From: Nostoc sp. CMAA1605
GTDB taxonomy: Bacteria > Cyanobacteriota > Cyanobacteriia > Cyanobacteriales > Nostocaceae
DNA length: 64,000 nucleotides
Assembly: GCF_021596505.1 (NCBI RefSeq)
Contig: NZ_PJIZ01000001.1
Location: 62,001 to 126,000 of the forward strand
Reading direction: 5' to 3'
This document shows positions 1-9,602 of this stretch, piece after piece (within the stretch, counting starts at the first letter, position 1; the number at the start of each line of letters is the position of its first letter). The notes under the pieces are model-generated. The model saw only the letters and a list, made by a program, of their open reading frames with translations, was not told the origin of the DNA and made no database searches. The position numbers were made by a program, and so were the translations under genes.

Positions 1-591
1 GCTTTAGCCGTAGTTTGGCAGACATTTTTATATACAGGATTATTTATTACTGCCCATGATGCCATGCACGGTGTAGTTTTTCCTCAAAATCCCAAAGTCA
101 ACAATTGGATAGGTAGAATATGCGTGCTATTTTACGCTCTATTTTCTTATCAAGAGCTATTAAGAAAACATGGCTTACATCACCGCTATTCTAGCACCGA
201 AGATGATCCTGATTTTTATGAAAATCAATATCAAAACTTTTTTGCTTGGTATTTTAACTTTGTAAAATCTTACTGGAGTTGGCAACAACATCTGGGATTG
301 ATATGTGCATATATTGTTCCTAGATATGTTTTTCATATATCTGATGCTAATTTAATTGTATTTTGGGTAATACCATCTATTTTTAGTTCAATACAATTAT
401 TTTATTTCGGCACATTTCTACCCCACAGAAGGCTTGAGGAAGGATATACCAGTGTACATCAGACAAGAAGTATCCCATTACCTACTTTTTGGTCATTTAT
501 AGCTTGTTACCATTTTGGCTATCACAAAGAACATCATGAACATCCGAATGTTCCTTGGTGGAGATTACCGGATGTTTACAAAGGGAACTAG
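1..591 (+). CDS. crtW: Beta-carotene ketolase CrtW, 3' part (5' end outside window)
   Basis: The reading frame is open from the first base, so the gene starts upstream of the window. CrtW is a membrane di-iron oxygenase of the fatty-acid-desaturase superfamily that adds keto groups to the ionone rings of beta-carotene, giving echinenone and canthaxanthin. The three histidine clusters that bind iron are all visible: HDAMHG near the visible start, HGLHHRYS, and HKEHHEHP close to the C-terminus. Hydrophobic segments separate them as expected. About 196 residues are present out of the roughly 230-260 usual for the family. CrtW and CrtO are alternative ketolases; the short length and histidine spacing fit CrtW. 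Confidence 0.88.
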   Translation, partial: ALAVVWQTFLYTGLFITAHDAMHGVVFPQNPKVNNWIGRICVLFYALFSYQELLRKHGLHHRYSSTEDDPDFYENQYQNFFAWYFNFVKSYWSWQQHLGLICAYIVPRYVFHISDANLIVFWVIPSIFSSIQLFYFGTFLPHRRLEEGYTSVHQTRSIPLPTFWSFIACYHFGYHKEHHEHPNVPWWRLPDVYKGN

Positions 592-601
592 ATAAAGTTA
601 G

Positions 602-684
602 GACTTACGCAAAAAGATGATTTATTGAGAATGGGTGTAATTTTGTAGGGTTATAAGGGTTTTGAACATCCATAAGCGTAAGTC
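602..684. repeat. Small inverted-repeat (MITE-like) element
   Basis: An 83-bp stretch between crtW and azoR is bounded by the perfect 9-bp inverted repeat GACTTACGC / GCGTAAGTC. It contains no ORF. The layout is that of a small non-autonomous element; it could instead be a transcription-end hairpin for the converging genes on either side. It is single-copy in this window. Confidence 0.5.
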
Positions 685-695
685 AACTATAAAGA

Positions 696-1319
696 CTACC
701 AGTTAACGACAGCTTGCGCGATCGCATCTTTAGCTGCTATCAAGGATTGTTGACGTGCATCATCCCCCATGCTCAAATTCTCAGCGTGGATAAAAGTCAC
801 ATCTGTTAAACCGATGAAACCTAAAATGGCGCGGAGATAGGGTTCTTGATAATCATAGGGTGCAAAGGGTGTTCCTGGGGAAAATGCACCACCACGAGAG
901 GTAATAACTAAGACCTTTTTGCTACTAGGAATTAAACCTTGATAACCATTTTCGTCTACGGCAAAAGTACGACCAACGCGGACGATTTGATCAATGTAGG
1001 CTTTGAGAGTAGAGGGAATATTTAAGTTATACATCGGTACGCCAAAAACACAGCGATCGGCCGTGAGAATTTCATCAATGAGGCTATCAGATAGCTGGAT
1101 AGCTTGATTTAACTCTGGAGTACGTGCATCTTGGGGTGTAAAAGCAGCCGCAATCCAAGATTCATCAACATGGGGGACAGGATTACGCCCTAAATCTCGG
1201 TAGGTGATGGTATCACCAGGATGAGCATTTTTCCAAGCGGCAACAAATTCATGGGATAGTGTGCGTGAAATAGAACGTTCGCCACGGGGACTAGTATCAA
1301 TGTGGAGGATATTCGCCAT
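696..1319 (-). CDS. azoR: FMN-dependent NADH-azoreductase (AzoR-like)
   Basis: The 207-residue protein matches the usual length of AzoR flavodoxin-fold quinone/azo reductases, which pass two electrons from NAD(P)H to quinones or azo compounds through bound FMN in the cytoplasm. The N-terminal FMN phosphate-binding segment reads HIDTSPRGERSISR. The isoalloxazine-binding segment PMYNLNIPSTLKAYIDQIVR lies around residues 95-115, and a GG-containing loop (TSRGGAFSPG) follows near residue 140. The gene starts at ATG and is monocistronic, converging on crtW. The physiological substrate is probably a quinone; azo dyes are an assay substrate. Confidence 0.9.
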   Translation of the reverse strand: MANILHIDTSPRGERSISRTLSHEFVAAWKNAHPGDTITYRDLGRNPVPHVDESWIAAAFTPQDARTPELNQAIQLSDSLIDEILTADRCVFGVPMYNLNIPSTLKAYIDQIVRVGRTFAVDENGYQGLIPSSKKVLVITSRGGAFSPGTPFAPYDYQEPYLRAILGFIGLTDVTFIHAENLSMGDDARQQSLIAAKDAIAQAVVNW

Positions 1320-1700
1320 AACAAATTACTCTAAATTTAGGAATTAGATGTGGTTTTTCGCACATTAGCTTCGCAATACCACCAATTGGTCTTGCTGGTT
1401 ATTCAGGATAACAGTTTACAAGTTAATGTCGCAATATTAACGGGGACTGGGGAAGGCCAAATCAACGCTATGCTGTTAATTTTTTCATCGTGTTAGGGAC
1501 ATTAGCGCGTTGTGAATTGCTAGGGTTTGCGGTTTTCAACTAGACGGAAAAAATTACTTTATGAAATTTTTATACTAACTTCGTAATTTCCCTGTTTACG
1601 CAAAGATTTCATCAAAATTTGGAGCTCCATCTCCGAAAAATTACGAATTCACTTTATTAGTTGGGTATATAGCTATAGACCTTAGAAGCTACCCAACGCC
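1320..1700. other. Gene-free spacer between azoR and the next ORF
   Basis: No intact ORF is supported. A 10-bp inverted repeat (TTCGTAATTT / AAATTACGAA) is spread over roughly 1578-1648. The spacer must carry the promoters of the two divergent genes, but I cannot point to -10/-35 boxes with confidence. Confidence 0.4.
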
Positions 1701-2279
1701 ATGAAGCGATCGCATCTTGTTAAATTGACGATGATAGTTTTCTTTTCTCTCGGCAGTGTCGGTGTTGTCGGTGGTAGTTTCTTTCTCAGAAGGGCGTTTA
1801 GTAGCAGTAGCCAAAGTCAAGTCATCACTGACGTATCGCGTTATCAAGAAATTCGCCAGCAACTTTGGCAAAATCAAGACGCAATTAAGCATTTCCCCGC
1901 AGAAATACCGAAAGACACCAAGAATTTACGTATTGCCTATTCTCCTGGTGTGTCTCAAGCTAGTATCTTCTTTCAAGCTAGACTCAAACAATCACCAGCA
2001 GAAATTCAAAAATTACAGCAACATTACAGAAAACTAGCTAAACATCAATATCGCGGTGGTAACAGTAACGACCATACAATCTTTCCCAATGGTGTACCCA
2101 CAACTTTTTTCTACACCAGTGACTCTGGCGGTGATTCATTTCCCTCCACCTATGAAATACTAGTCTTAAATGCCCAAGATAAAGGTACACCGGGATTTAA
2201 GTGGAATCACGGTAATAGTTACGGTGTAGCTATTGACAACACATCTTCAGAAATTATTTATTGGTCAGAAGAGTGGTAG
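1701..2279 (+). CDS. Small protein with N-terminal membrane anchor or signal, unknown function
   Basis: The 192-residue protein starts at ATG. Positively charged residues (MKRSHLVK) are followed by a hydrophobic stretch of about 20 residues, which is a signal peptide or a single N-terminal anchor. The remainder is soluble and rich in Gln, Ser and Thr, and ends in a compact part (ILVLNAQDKGTPGFKWNHG, then YGVAIDNTSSEIIYW) that looks like a folded beta-rich domain. I do not recognise the family. It is probably exported to or anchored at the cytoplasmic membrane. The gene stands alone, followed by a HIP1-rich spacer and an IS element. Confidence 0.6.
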   Translation: MKRSHLVKLTMIVFFSLGSVGVVGGSFFLRRAFSSSSQSQVITDVSRYQEIRQQLWQNQDAIKHFPAEIPKDTKNLRIAYSPGVSQASIFFQARLKQSPAEIQKLQQHYRKLAKHQYRGGNSNDHTIFPNGVPTTFFYTSDSGGDSFPSTYEILVLNAQDKGTPGFKWNHGNSYGVAIDNTSSEIIYWSEEW

Positions 2280-2324
2280 TCAATCAAGAGGACAAGGGGC
2301 AGGGGGTAGAGGGATACAATTGTA

Positions 2325-2445
2325 CAGGCGATCGCACTCCACATTCCCAAAGGCGATCGCTGATTCTATGATGACACGGTTAGCGATCGCCTGGTTTTCT
2401 AGATGAGCGATTGTAACGTAAAAATTTCTAGAGCGATCGCCTGTA
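2325..2445. repeat. Cluster of HIP1 octamers
   Basis: Four copies of GCGATCGC occur within about 120 bp. HIP1 is a highly iterated palindrome of cyanobacterial genomes; this density is high even for such a genome. The cluster sits just outside the left end of the IS630-type element and no gene is visible in it. Confidence 0.7.
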
Positions 2446-2466
2446 GAAAAATATGAACATGATTTA

Positions 2467-3622
2467 TAGGACTAGGATTTGATTTCTGAAAAAACTCCGT
2501 ACATCTGAAGGGACATAAAATCAAACATAGTATTTCGGAGAAACCACTCAAACATCCACTTTAAATGGCGAAATGTTGGAATTAAAGCACAAAAGCGTCG
2601 AATCCAGGTTTTCGCTTGTAACCAAATATCCTCTATAGGATTTTGCGATGGACAATTAGGAGCAAAACGAATGCAATGAATTTTCCATTTTTCTGGCGGT
2701 AAACCTTGATTTATCTCGCCTAAAAAGTCTTGAACTAAATGTGAACGATGATAAGAAGCACCATCCCAAATAAGAAGCAATCTTTGGTCGGGAGACTGGT
2801 CTAATAAATAACGTAAATAATCAATCGTATTCTTTGAATTACCAGCATTATATGCTTTCAAGAGTAGCTTTCCGTCGAGATAATCAACTGCACCATAATA
2901 TGTCTGCTTATCTCGTTCATTAACGACTTCAATTGCTATCTCTTGGTCAGTTCTTCCCCAAACATAACCAGTTACGTCTCCCCATAATAAATGACACTCA
3001 TCTATTAGTAATACTCTCAGCTTTCGTGCTTCTATCTCCTCTCTGTTGCTTGCCAGCAATGTTTCAATTTGTTTTTTTTTGCCGCCACCACCTCTTGATC
3101 AGCCTTTGGATTCAAGCCTGTAGTCTTTTTCCAACTAATTCCTGCTGCTTCAAATAAATCATAGTAACTTCGTTTCGATTCGTAGATGACATCATATTCA
3201 AATGCTAATTTATATTCCAGTTCACCCAGCTCCCAAATTTCTTTAGTTTGCAACCAACTTAATACTTGGAGGAACTGTTCATCACTCAAATAACTTTTTC
3301 TGCCTTTATAGTTTAAGCGCAAACCCAAAATTCCATTTTCCTGGTAAGCTTGCTTCCAGCTTGTTATTGAACCAACTGACACATCTAAAATTGTTTGAAT
3401 TTCTTCATACTTGTAACCTTGATAAACTAGTTTTACTGCCAAAGCTTTTCTTACTTCACGAGCATCTGGATGACTATCTATAAATTCTTGTAGTTCTGCG
3501 ATCACTACGTCCGCCGCAGGTATCGCCATTTCTAGATGCTGGTTTATCATTGTTCTTTATTAGACAGGTCTCTCTGACCGTATTATCTCGCAGTTTTTTT
3601 CAGAAATCAAATATGATTCCTA
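2467..3622 (-). mobile_element. IS630-family insertion sequence, about 1.16 kb
   Basis: Imperfect terminal inverted repeats of about 35 bp bound the transposase. The left end reads TAGGACTAGGATTTGATTTC and the right end, on the opposite strand, reads TAGGAATCATATTTGATTTC; both continue into CTGAAAAAA. A TA dinucleotide lies outside each end (2465-2466 and 3623-3624), the target duplication expected for IS630/Tc1-mariner elements. The right end has landed in or beside an older gene whose 3' part survives at 3626-3906. A lone end of the same family occurs at about 10800-10830. Confidence 0.85.
2472..3550 (-). CDS. IS630-family transposase, two frames joined by probable -1 frameshift
   Basis: Two overlapping reading frames on the minus strand make one transposase. 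The first (3550 to 3032, 172 residues) has a helix-turn-helix DNA-binding part (YKYEEIQTILDVSVGSITSW) and a Trp-rich linker. The second (3059 to 2472, 195 residues) has the DDE catalytic core: IDECHLLWG with the first acidic residue, IWDGASYHRS with the second, and NPIEDIWLQAK with the final Glu. The overlap contains a run of A residues in coding sense (T run at about 3071-3080), a classic slippage site, and programmed frameshifting is known for several IS630 elements. A decay mutation is the alternative, but the core residues and both terminal repeats look intact. Confidence 0.8.
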
Positions 3623-3625
3623 TAG

Positions 3626-3906
3626 AAGCTAGCCAAAACAACTTCTGTGGTCTTGGTACAACTGGGGGTGGAGTCAAAGGAGCTTCTTTCCCTGACGCAA
3701 GAACAGGAGTCAAAGCTCACATTCAACACCTCAAAGCATACGCTAGTGAAGATCCTGTTTTATCACCTATTGTTGATCCTCGTTTCAATCTGGTTAAAAG
3801 GGGTATTGCTGTTTTAGTTACTGATTTAAGCGGACTTTGGGCAGTAGACAAAAATTATGGCGATAAAATCTTAGCAGTCAGAAGACGACTTTTTGAAATT
3901 TTTTAA
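3626..3906 (+). pseudogene. C-terminal fragment of a glucosaminidase-like wall hydrolase, cut by the IS
   Basis: The frame that runs out of the IS right end encodes about 93 residues resembling the C-terminal part of bacterial glucosaminidase domains: NNFCGLGTTGGGVKGASF, then TGVKAHIQHLKAYAS, and LWAVDKNYGDKIL near the end. No matching 5' part is visible on the left side of the IS, so the insertion was accompanied or followed by a deletion. An upstream ATG at 3550 lies inside the IS and could give a fused reading frame, but a functional enzyme is unlikely without the rest of the domain. Family assignment is by motif resemblance only. Confidence 0.55.
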
Positions 3907-4012
3907 TATATCATCAGCCTATAAACCTGTATTAGTGCAGACAGGCAAGAGGAGGTATCTTGCTGATCGAAAATTGGGCAGACGTTAGGTTTGCCCAATT
4001 TAAATGCTGAAC

Positions 4013-4188
4013 AGCTTATACCCTCAATCCAGTCTTCAACTTCTTGGTACAACTCGTGGAGGCGGTCTAAATTCTCCTCGCTAGTTTCCCAATAACCCTG
4101 ACCATTCACTTCCAACAATGTGGAAACTATCTTGCGGAAAGAATGGGGGTTAATGTTCATCAAGCATTTCTGTATTTCTGCATTTTCT
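4013..4188 (-). pseudogene. Partial duplicate of the chlH 3' end
   Basis: This stretch is a near copy of the last ~170 bp of chlH (4917-5090). In the shared reading frame 43 of 49 residues are identical, from MNINPHSFRK through [12 protein letters not shown] to the IEGI end of the true protein. The copy then reads through the former stop (Glu-stop replaced by Ser and further codons) into unrelated sequence, giving an open frame to 3903. It cannot make a chelatase subunit. Together with the true chlH end it flanks the higBA-like pair as a direct repeat about 900 bp apart. Confidence 0.85.
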
Positions 4189-4189
4189 T

Positions 4190-4507
4190 CTAAACCAGAG
4201 CTATAACTTGCTCATATTCTTCTTTATGGCTTTGCAAAGCATCCCAAATATCAACCTTTTGCTGAAGATTGAGCCAAAGTCTTGGCCCGTTTCCTAAAGC
4301 TTTACCAAGACGGATTGCTATATCTACCGTAATTGCTCTTTGACCATTAATAATTTCATTAACTATTTGATTAGATACTCCTAAAATTTCTGCAAATTTT
4401 GTAGTATTAATATCTAAATCATCTAAAATATCTGCAATTACTTCACCAGGATGTATTGGTCTTACTAATCTATCTTGAGTAATATCTTGCCAGTTATTCA
4501 TAATCAA
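4190..4507 (-). CDS. higA: HigA-family antitoxin (XRE helix-turn-helix)
   Basis: The 105-residue protein has the HigA signature start HPGEVIADILDDLDIN followed by an XRE-type helix-turn-helix (TKFAEILGVSNQIVNEIING, then AITVDIAIRLGKALG) at about residues 35-80 and the typical WLNLQQKVDIWDA segment. It would neutralise the adjacent toxin and repress the operon by binding DNA. The order toxin first (4821-4543), antitoxin second, 35 bp apart, is the hallmark of higBA modules. The pair sits between the true chlH terminator and the duplicated chlH end. Confidence 0.88.
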   Translation of the reverse strand: MIMNNWQDITQDRLVRPIHPGEVIADILDDLDINTTKFAEILGVSNQIVNEIINGQRAITVDIAIRLGKALGNGPRLWLNLQQKVDIWDALQSHKEEYEQVIALV

Positions 4508-4542
4508 TGTCCGACTATTTAATATCTTACTAACATTCTAGA

Positions 4543-4821
4543 TTAGTGATAATCTTCAAGATTTACATCATAAGCATCACCATCTTCAAAGCTAAAAGTT
4601 ATACGCCAGTTTCCCGATACCTTAACTGCCCAAGTGCCTTTCCTATCTCCTTTTAATTCGTGCAAGTCATAACCTGGTAATCTAATATCTTCCACGATTA
4701 AGGCTGCATCTATAACTTCCAGTCTAATTCTAATTTTCTTTTCTAAGTTCGCTGGAACTCCTTTATTAGAATTTTCTCTGAATAGATTTTCTAAAGCTTT
4801 ACTTTTAAACGTTTGAATCAT
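4543..4821 (-). CDS. higB: HigB/RelE-family toxin
   Basis: The 92-residue protein belongs to the RelE/HigB superfamily of ribosome-dependent mRNA endonucleases. Recognisable parts are the N-terminal KSKALENLFREN, the central LPGYDLHELKGDRKGTWAVKV and the C-terminal NWRITFSFEDGDAYDVNLEDYH, with the conserved Arg in WRITF and the terminal DYH. These fit an intact toxin (usual length 90-95). It is the first gene of the module and is followed by higA on the same strand. The chlH terminator lies just upstream, so the pair probably has its own promoter in the ~60-bp gap. Confidence 0.87.
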   Translation of the reverse strand: MIQTFKSKALENLFRENSNKGVPANLEKKIRIRLEVIDAALIVEDIRLPGYDLHELKGDRKGTWAVKVSGNWRITFSFEDGDAYDVNLEDYH

Positions 4822-4875
4822 CGATTTGCTGATTTTATCTTAGCAATTTAAATCATTCATAGCGATGTCTTAGAT

Positions 4876-4908
4876 TTAAAAATAATGGCAGGCAATACGC
4901 CTGCCATT
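4876..4908 (-). terminator. Rho-independent terminator of chlH
   Basis: A perfect 10-bp stem (AATGGCAGGC / GCCTGCCATT, loop of 5) lies 5 bp beyond the chlH stop. On the minus strand it is followed by ATTATTTTTAAA, a T-rich tract. It separates chlH from higBA. Confidence 0.85.
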
Positions 4909-4913
4909 GAATG

Positions 4914-7900
4914 CTATTCTATACCCTCAATGCGGTCTTCAACTTCTTGGTACAACTCGCGGAGGCGGTCTAAATTCTCCTCGCTAGTTTCCCAATAACC
5001 GCGACCATTCACTTCCAACAATGTGGATACCATCTTGCGGAAAGAATGGGGGTTGAGGTTCATCAAACGTTTTTGCATTTCTTCATCTTTGATGAAGGTT
5101 TCGTTCGCATCCTCATAAATCCAGTTGTCAACTGCGCCAGCTGTTGCACTCCAACCCATTGTGTTTACCAACCGCTTGGAGAGTTCGCGTACGCCTTCGT
5201 AACCGTGAGACAGCATACCTTCATACCACTTGGGATTTAATAGTTTGGTACGGGCATCTAAGCGCACGGTTTCGGATAATGTGCGGACTTGGGCGTTGGC
5301 TGTGGTGGTGTCTGCAATGTAAGATGCTGGTGTTTTGCCATCACCACGCAGACTTGACACAACCTTGGTGGGGTCTGAGTCGAAGTAGTGGGAAACGTCC
5401 GTTAAACTAATCTCGGAAGAATCCAGGTTTTGGAATGTCACCTCAGCAGTTTTTAAGGTGCTTTCAAAAATCTGGCGAGATTGTTCCATCATCCCAGGGT
5501 TGTCTGCACTGAAGGCGAAGGATTTACGGGTGAGGTACATTTCTTGTAACTCGGCTTCGCTTTCCCAAGTGCTGTTTTCTACTGCTAAGTTGATATTTGA
5601 CGAGTAAGAACCGGACGCGTTAGAGAATACGCGGGTGGCTGCTTGTCTGAGGTTAATTCCTAAATCTTCAGCTTGTTGTAGGGCGTGTTTGCGGACAAAG
5701 TTCATTTCTGTAGGTTCATCCGCTTCCGCCGCCATTTTCACGGCTTGGTCTAGTAGGTTCATCTGGTTGATGAACAAGTCGCGGAATACACCAGAACAGT
5801 TAATTACAACGTCAATTCTGGGTCTTCCCAATTCTTCTAAGGGAATTAATTCCAACTTGTTCACCCGTCCCAAAGCATCGGGAACCGGACGTACACCAAC
5901 CATCCACATGATTTGGGCTAAAGATTCGCCGTAGGTTTTGATGTTATCTGTTCCCCAGAGAACACAGGCGATGGTTTCTGGCCAATTACCGTTGTTTTCG
6001 GCTTTATTTCTTGCCAAAAGTCTATCTACGACAATCTTAGCTGATTGGACAGCCGCAGCCGTGGGGATAGATTGGGGATCGAGGGCGTGGATATTCTTAC
6101 CTGTGGGTAATACATCGGGGTTGCGGATGGGGTCGCCACCGGGGCCGGGAAGAATGTATTCGCCTTCTAAGCCTTTGAGTAATGCGCCGAGTTCGTTGTC
6201 TGCACAAACTTGTTGCAAGCAGAACTCTAAATACTCGAACAGGGGTTTCAATGCGGAAGCATCAACTTTGGGATAACCTGCTTTGTGCAGTGCTTCTACC
6301 CAAGGTTCTTTTTTACCCATGTTGAAGAAATTCAACTTGGAAACTAAAGAAACCCGTCCTTCTGCGTCGGTTTGTTCTTGTACCAAGGCGCGAACGGCGG
6401 CGCGAGTTGCTAGGATGATGTCTTGCAACAGTTGGACATCTTCTAATACGCCTTTGTCGCTGTTTTGGTAAATCTCGTCAATGTTGCGTCCCACGCTGTT
6501 GGCGATGATGCGGGGTAAGCTTTGAATTTCTTCTTCTTGACGGTCTAAGCTGGCGATATTAACTAGAGTGGCAATTGCTTCCTCTGCACTTGGCGGTTTA
6601 CCAATGACGTGCAAACCACAAGGTAATAACCGCGATTCAATTTCCATTAACTTGCGGTAGACGCTGCCGACAATATTATCCCTTTCTTCTGGGGTCATGT
6701 CTTTGGCATCAATTTCGGGCAAGTCGATGTCTTTATCTAGGTTCACCATCCGGCATTTATCCATGATGGTGTTAACGATGGGGATACCGCGACCGCTATC
6801 CTTTAAGGTTTGGTAAGAACCAATTAATTCGCTGAGTTCTTTCAAACCTTTATACAAACCTGCATTTTCTGCCGGTGGTGTGAGGTAAGAAATTGTCTCG
6901 GCGTAACTGCGGCGTTTAGCAATTGTCGCTTCGCTGGGGTTGTTAGCTGCGTAGTAGTACAGGTTGGGAATTGTGCCGATTAAGTTATCAGGGTAGCATT
7001 CGCCAGACATACCCATTTGCTTACCGGGCATGAATTCCAATGAACCGTGAGTACCAAAGTGCAGTACAGCATCAGCACCCCAAATTCTTTCTAGGTAAGT
7101 GTAGTAAGCTGCAAAACCGTGGTGAGGGCTGGCGGAACGGGAGAACAACAACCGCATGGGGTCGCCTTCATAACCGAATGTTGGCTGTACACCAATGAAG
7201 ACGTTACCGAATTGCTTACCGTAAATTAATAAGTTTTGTCCGTCGCTGTTGAGGTGTCCTGGTGGTGGCCCCCAGTTTTCTTCTAAGCGTTGGGAATATG
7301 GTGTCAGTTCTTCGTATTCGGGGACTGACATTTTGTAAGCAATGTTGAGTTCGGGGCTGGCGTACTGTGCTTGTGCGTCGTGGATGACTTGTTCCATCAA
7401 CTCTTTCGCGTTTTCTGGTAAGTCCTGTACGTCGTAGCCGTTGTTTCTCAACGCCTGCATGACTTCGTAGATAGAACCGAATACATCGAGGTAGGCGGCT
7501 GTACCGACGTTACCTTTATCGGGGGGGAAGCTGAAAACGGTGATGGCGACTTTTTTGTTGAGTTTGGGCTTGCGGCGGAGGTTAGCCCATTTTAAAGCGC
7601 GTTGGGCTACGGCTTCGATGCGGTCTTGGAGTGCGATCGCCTTCCCGGTTGCCCCATCTCTACCCGATAATATAATCGGTTCAATTGCCCCATCCAGTTC
7701 AGGAATCGCAATTTGCAATGCTACCTGAATCGGATGTAAGCCTAAATCGCTATCTAGCCACTCTTCAGTAGTTTGGAATACTAAAGGCAATGCCACCATG
7801 TAGGGACGATTCAGGCGTTTAAGTGATTCAATTGCCTTGGGATGGTCTTGTCTAGCTGGCCCACCTACCAACGCAAAACCTGTTAAAGATATTACCGCAT

Positions 7901-8900
7901 CTACTAACGGGGTTTTGGTTGTGGGTTCGTAGAAGTAAGCATCTACAGGCTTGGAGAAATCCAAACCACCAGCAAATACTGGTAATACTTTTGCACCCAG
8001 TGATTCTAATTCCTGCACCATTGCTACATAGTGAGCATCATCCCCAGTAACTAGGTGTGTGCGTTGTAATACTAACCCAACACAGGGAGCTAAAGGATCT
8101 TTTAAATCACTGGATATGTCCTTACGGACTGTGTACCAGTTGAGGTACTCTCTGACATCCTCAAACATTGTGGGTGCTAAGGGATGCCAAATACCCATGT
8201 CTGGGTAAACTACTGGTGGTTGATATGCCAGAGATGCCGAATTTTGTTTATCTACAGATTTAAATACATATTTATCGGCTAGCATCAGCAAGAAGTTTTC
8301 CAGGTTGTCTGGTGAACCTCCCAGCCAATACTGAAAGCTCAACATAAAATTGCGAGCATCTTGGGCTTTGTCCATTGGTAAATACTTCAGCACTTGCGGC
8401 AGGGTTCGCAATAGCTTTAGCATCCCATCTTGGAATCCAGCACCGGATTTTTCCTTGCGTTTCTTCATGAATTGTGCGATCGCACTCTTCGATTGACCCA
8501 ACTGTGCCAAGGAGAAACTGCCCATTTTATTCAGGCGCATGACCTCTGGCATAGAGGGAAACACAACAGCTACATCCAAGCGATCGCGGTGTGGTTCTAC
8601 TGCTGTAACAACTTTCTGTGCTAAGTCTTCGATGAAAATCAATGAGGCAATAAAAATATTGGCACTCTCAATATCCCGCTTGAACTCTTCGTAGTTCTCA
8701 GGATCTCTGAGTTCCTCAATCAAATAACCACTGATTTCAATCGCCAGGTTGGGATTGTTTGAGTTAATCGTGCGAACCGCTTGCGACAGTGCGCTCTGGT
8801 ACTGGGACTCAAGCACGACATAGACCACCTTAATGAAGTTACGTCCGCCCAGGTTATCAGGCGCAATGTGTCTAATGGTGGACTTGACGTGGGTGAACAT
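4914..8900 (-). CDS. chlH: Magnesium chelatase subunit H
   Basis: This is the large porphyrin-binding catalytic subunit of Mg-chelatase, which with ChlI and ChlD inserts Mg2+ into protoporphyrin IX at the branch point to chlorophyll. The frame is open to 8987, but the ATG at 8900 gives [12 protein letters not shown], the usual cyanobacterial start, and a protein of 1328 residues, the family length. AAAGGAG lies just upstream. The central [20 protein letters not shown] block and the following [13 protein letters not shown] are hallmark CobN/ChlH motifs. It ends with [16 protein letters not shown] strong hairpin terminator follows, and the last 170 bp exist a second time downstream. Confidence 0.96.
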   Translation of the reverse strand: MFTHVKSTIRHIAPDNLGGRNFIKVVYVVLESQYQSALSQAVRTINSNNPNLAIEISGYLIEELRDPENYEEFKRDIESANIFIASLIFIEDLAQKVVTAVEPHRDRLDVAVVFPSMPEVMRLNKMGSFSLAQLGQSKSAIAQFMKKRKEKSGAGFQDGMLKLLRTLPQVLKYLPMDKAQDARNFMLSFQYWLGGSPDNLENFLLMLADKYVFKSVDKQNSASLAYQPPVVYPDMGIWHPLAPTMFEDVREYLNWYTVRKDISSDLKDPLAPCVGLVLQRTHLVTGDDAHYVAMVQELESLGAKVLPVFAGGLDFSKPVDAYFYEPTTKTPLVDAVISLTGFALVGGPARQDHPKAIESLKRLNRPYMVALPLVFQTTEEWLDSDLGLHPIQVALQIAIPELDGAIEPIILSGRDGATGKAIALQDRIEAVAQRALKWANLRRKPKLNKKVAITVFSFPPDKGNVGTAAYLDVFGSIYEVMQALRNNGYDVQDLPENAKELMEQVIHDAQAQYASPELNIAYKMSVPEYEELTPYSQRLEENWGPPPGHLNSDGQNLLIYGKQFGNVFIGVQPTFGYEGDPMRLLFSRSASPHHGFAAYYTYLERIWGADAVLHFGTHGSLEFMPGKQMGMSGECYPDNLIGTIPNLYYYAANNPSEATIAKRRSYAETISYLTPPAENAGLYKGLKELSELIGSYQTLKDSGRGIPIVNTIMDKCRMVNLDKDIDLPEIDAKDMTPEERDNIVGSVYRKLMEIESRLLPCGLHVIGKPPSAEEAIATLVNIASLDRQEEEIQSLPRIIANSVGRNIDEIYQNSDKGVLEDVQLLQDIILATRAAVRALVQEQTDAEGRVSLVSKLNFFNMGKKEPWVEALHKAGYPKVDASALKPLFEYLEFCLQQVCADNELGALLKGLEGEYILPGPGGDPIRNPDVLPTGKNIHALDPQSIPTAAAVQSAKIVVDRLLARNKAENNGNWPETIACVLWGTDNIKTYGESLAQIMWMVGVRPVPDALGRVNKLELIPLEELGRPRIDVVINCSGVFRDLFINQMNLLDQAVKMAAEADEPTEMNFVRKHALQQAEDLGINLRQAATRVFSNASGSYSSNINLAVENSTWESEAELQEMYLTRKSFAFSADNPGMMEQSRQIFESTLKTAEVTFQNLDSSEISLTDVSHYFDSDPTKVVSSLRGDGKTPASYIADTTTANAQVRTLSETVRLDARTKLLNPKWYEGMLSHGYEGVRELSKRLVNTMGWSATAGAVDNWIYEDANETFIKDEEMQKRLMNLNPHSFRKMVSTLLEVNGRGYWETSEENLDRLRELYQEVEDRIEGIE

Positions 8901-9356
8901 GCTTCCTCGGCTCCTTTGATGCGTGTTCTCTACAGGAATTTCTTTGCGGCTAAGTTGCCTACAAAGTTTAACGATTTTGTTCGGCAATAAGAGTTTTTTA
9001 TCAGAAAAACCTTACCAAATGCGGATTTTGTCGCTTAACTGACATAAATCGATATAAAAATCGCAAACTTTGTTAACAAACATTAATAGATAATAAAAGC
9101 AATTGCTCACTTAATGTAACAAAAACTTAATAATTTTCGATATATTCTGGCAAATTTGTACTTTTGAGGCGTGATATATCCAAATATATAAATAGTGATT
9201 TTTGTCAAGTATTATCTGGGAAATTCAGGCAATGAGAATGAAGAGGTCAGGATTCGCGTAGTGTTTCCCCATATTTTTATAGTAGTGCGAAATCAAGAGC
9301 GATCGCCTGACTAAACCAGTAACATAAAATCAGATGTACCCAAGGGAGAAGGTGAG
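8901..9356. other. Divergent spacer upstream of chlH and the DUF2281-PIN pair
   Basis: The spacer is AT-rich, particularly 9000-9220, and must hold the chlH promoter. I see no gene in it. AAGGGAGAAGGTGAG at 9342-9356 is a ribosome binding site for the next ORF. A HIP1 half-site cluster lies at about 9298-9306. No riboswitch-like structure was recognised. Confidence 0.4.
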
Positions 9357-9602
9357 ATGACTGCTCAAGTTGTAGATACCACCTCAGCATTAATTGCCAA
9401 GGTGCAAACTCTAGCACCAGAACAGCAACAGCAGGTCTTAGATTTTGTGGAATTTTTAATGCAAAAATATACTCAACCTGAAAAAACCCAAGAAACTCCT
9501 CAGCAAAGGGTACTGGGATTGCATGAAGGTCAAATTTGGATGAGTGATGATTTTAATGATCCTTTACCTGATGAATTTTGGATGGGTGAAGGTGCAGTAT
9601 GA
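9357..9602 (+). CDS. DUF2281-type antitoxin of a PIN-domain module
   Basis: The 81-residue protein has the short DUF2281 pattern: a helical N-terminal half (LIAKVQTLAPEQQQQVLDFV, then EFLMQKY) and an acidic C-terminal tail. Such proteins are the usual upstream partners of PIN-domain toxins in cyanobacteria and are presumed to block the nuclease. The stop overlaps the start of the next gene by 4 bp, indicating translational coupling. A good ribosome binding site (GGGAGAAGG) precedes the ATG. Its partner carries a frameshift, so this may now be an orphan antitoxin. Confidence 0.78.
   Translation: MTAQVVDTTSALIAKVQTLAPEQQQQVLDFVEFLMQKYTQPEKTQETPQQRVLGLHEGQIWMSDDFNDPLPDEFWMGEGAV

Noticed and set aside
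1689-1892. 67-codon frame opposite the small exported protein gene
   Set aside because: It lies wholly antisense to a frame with a clear signal segment and has a low-complexity, Lys/Thr/Glu-rich translation.
8900-8987. Upstream extension of chlH (29 codons)
   Set aside because: The extension lacks conservation to known ChlH starts and the ATG at 8900 has AAAGGAG and yields the normal family length.
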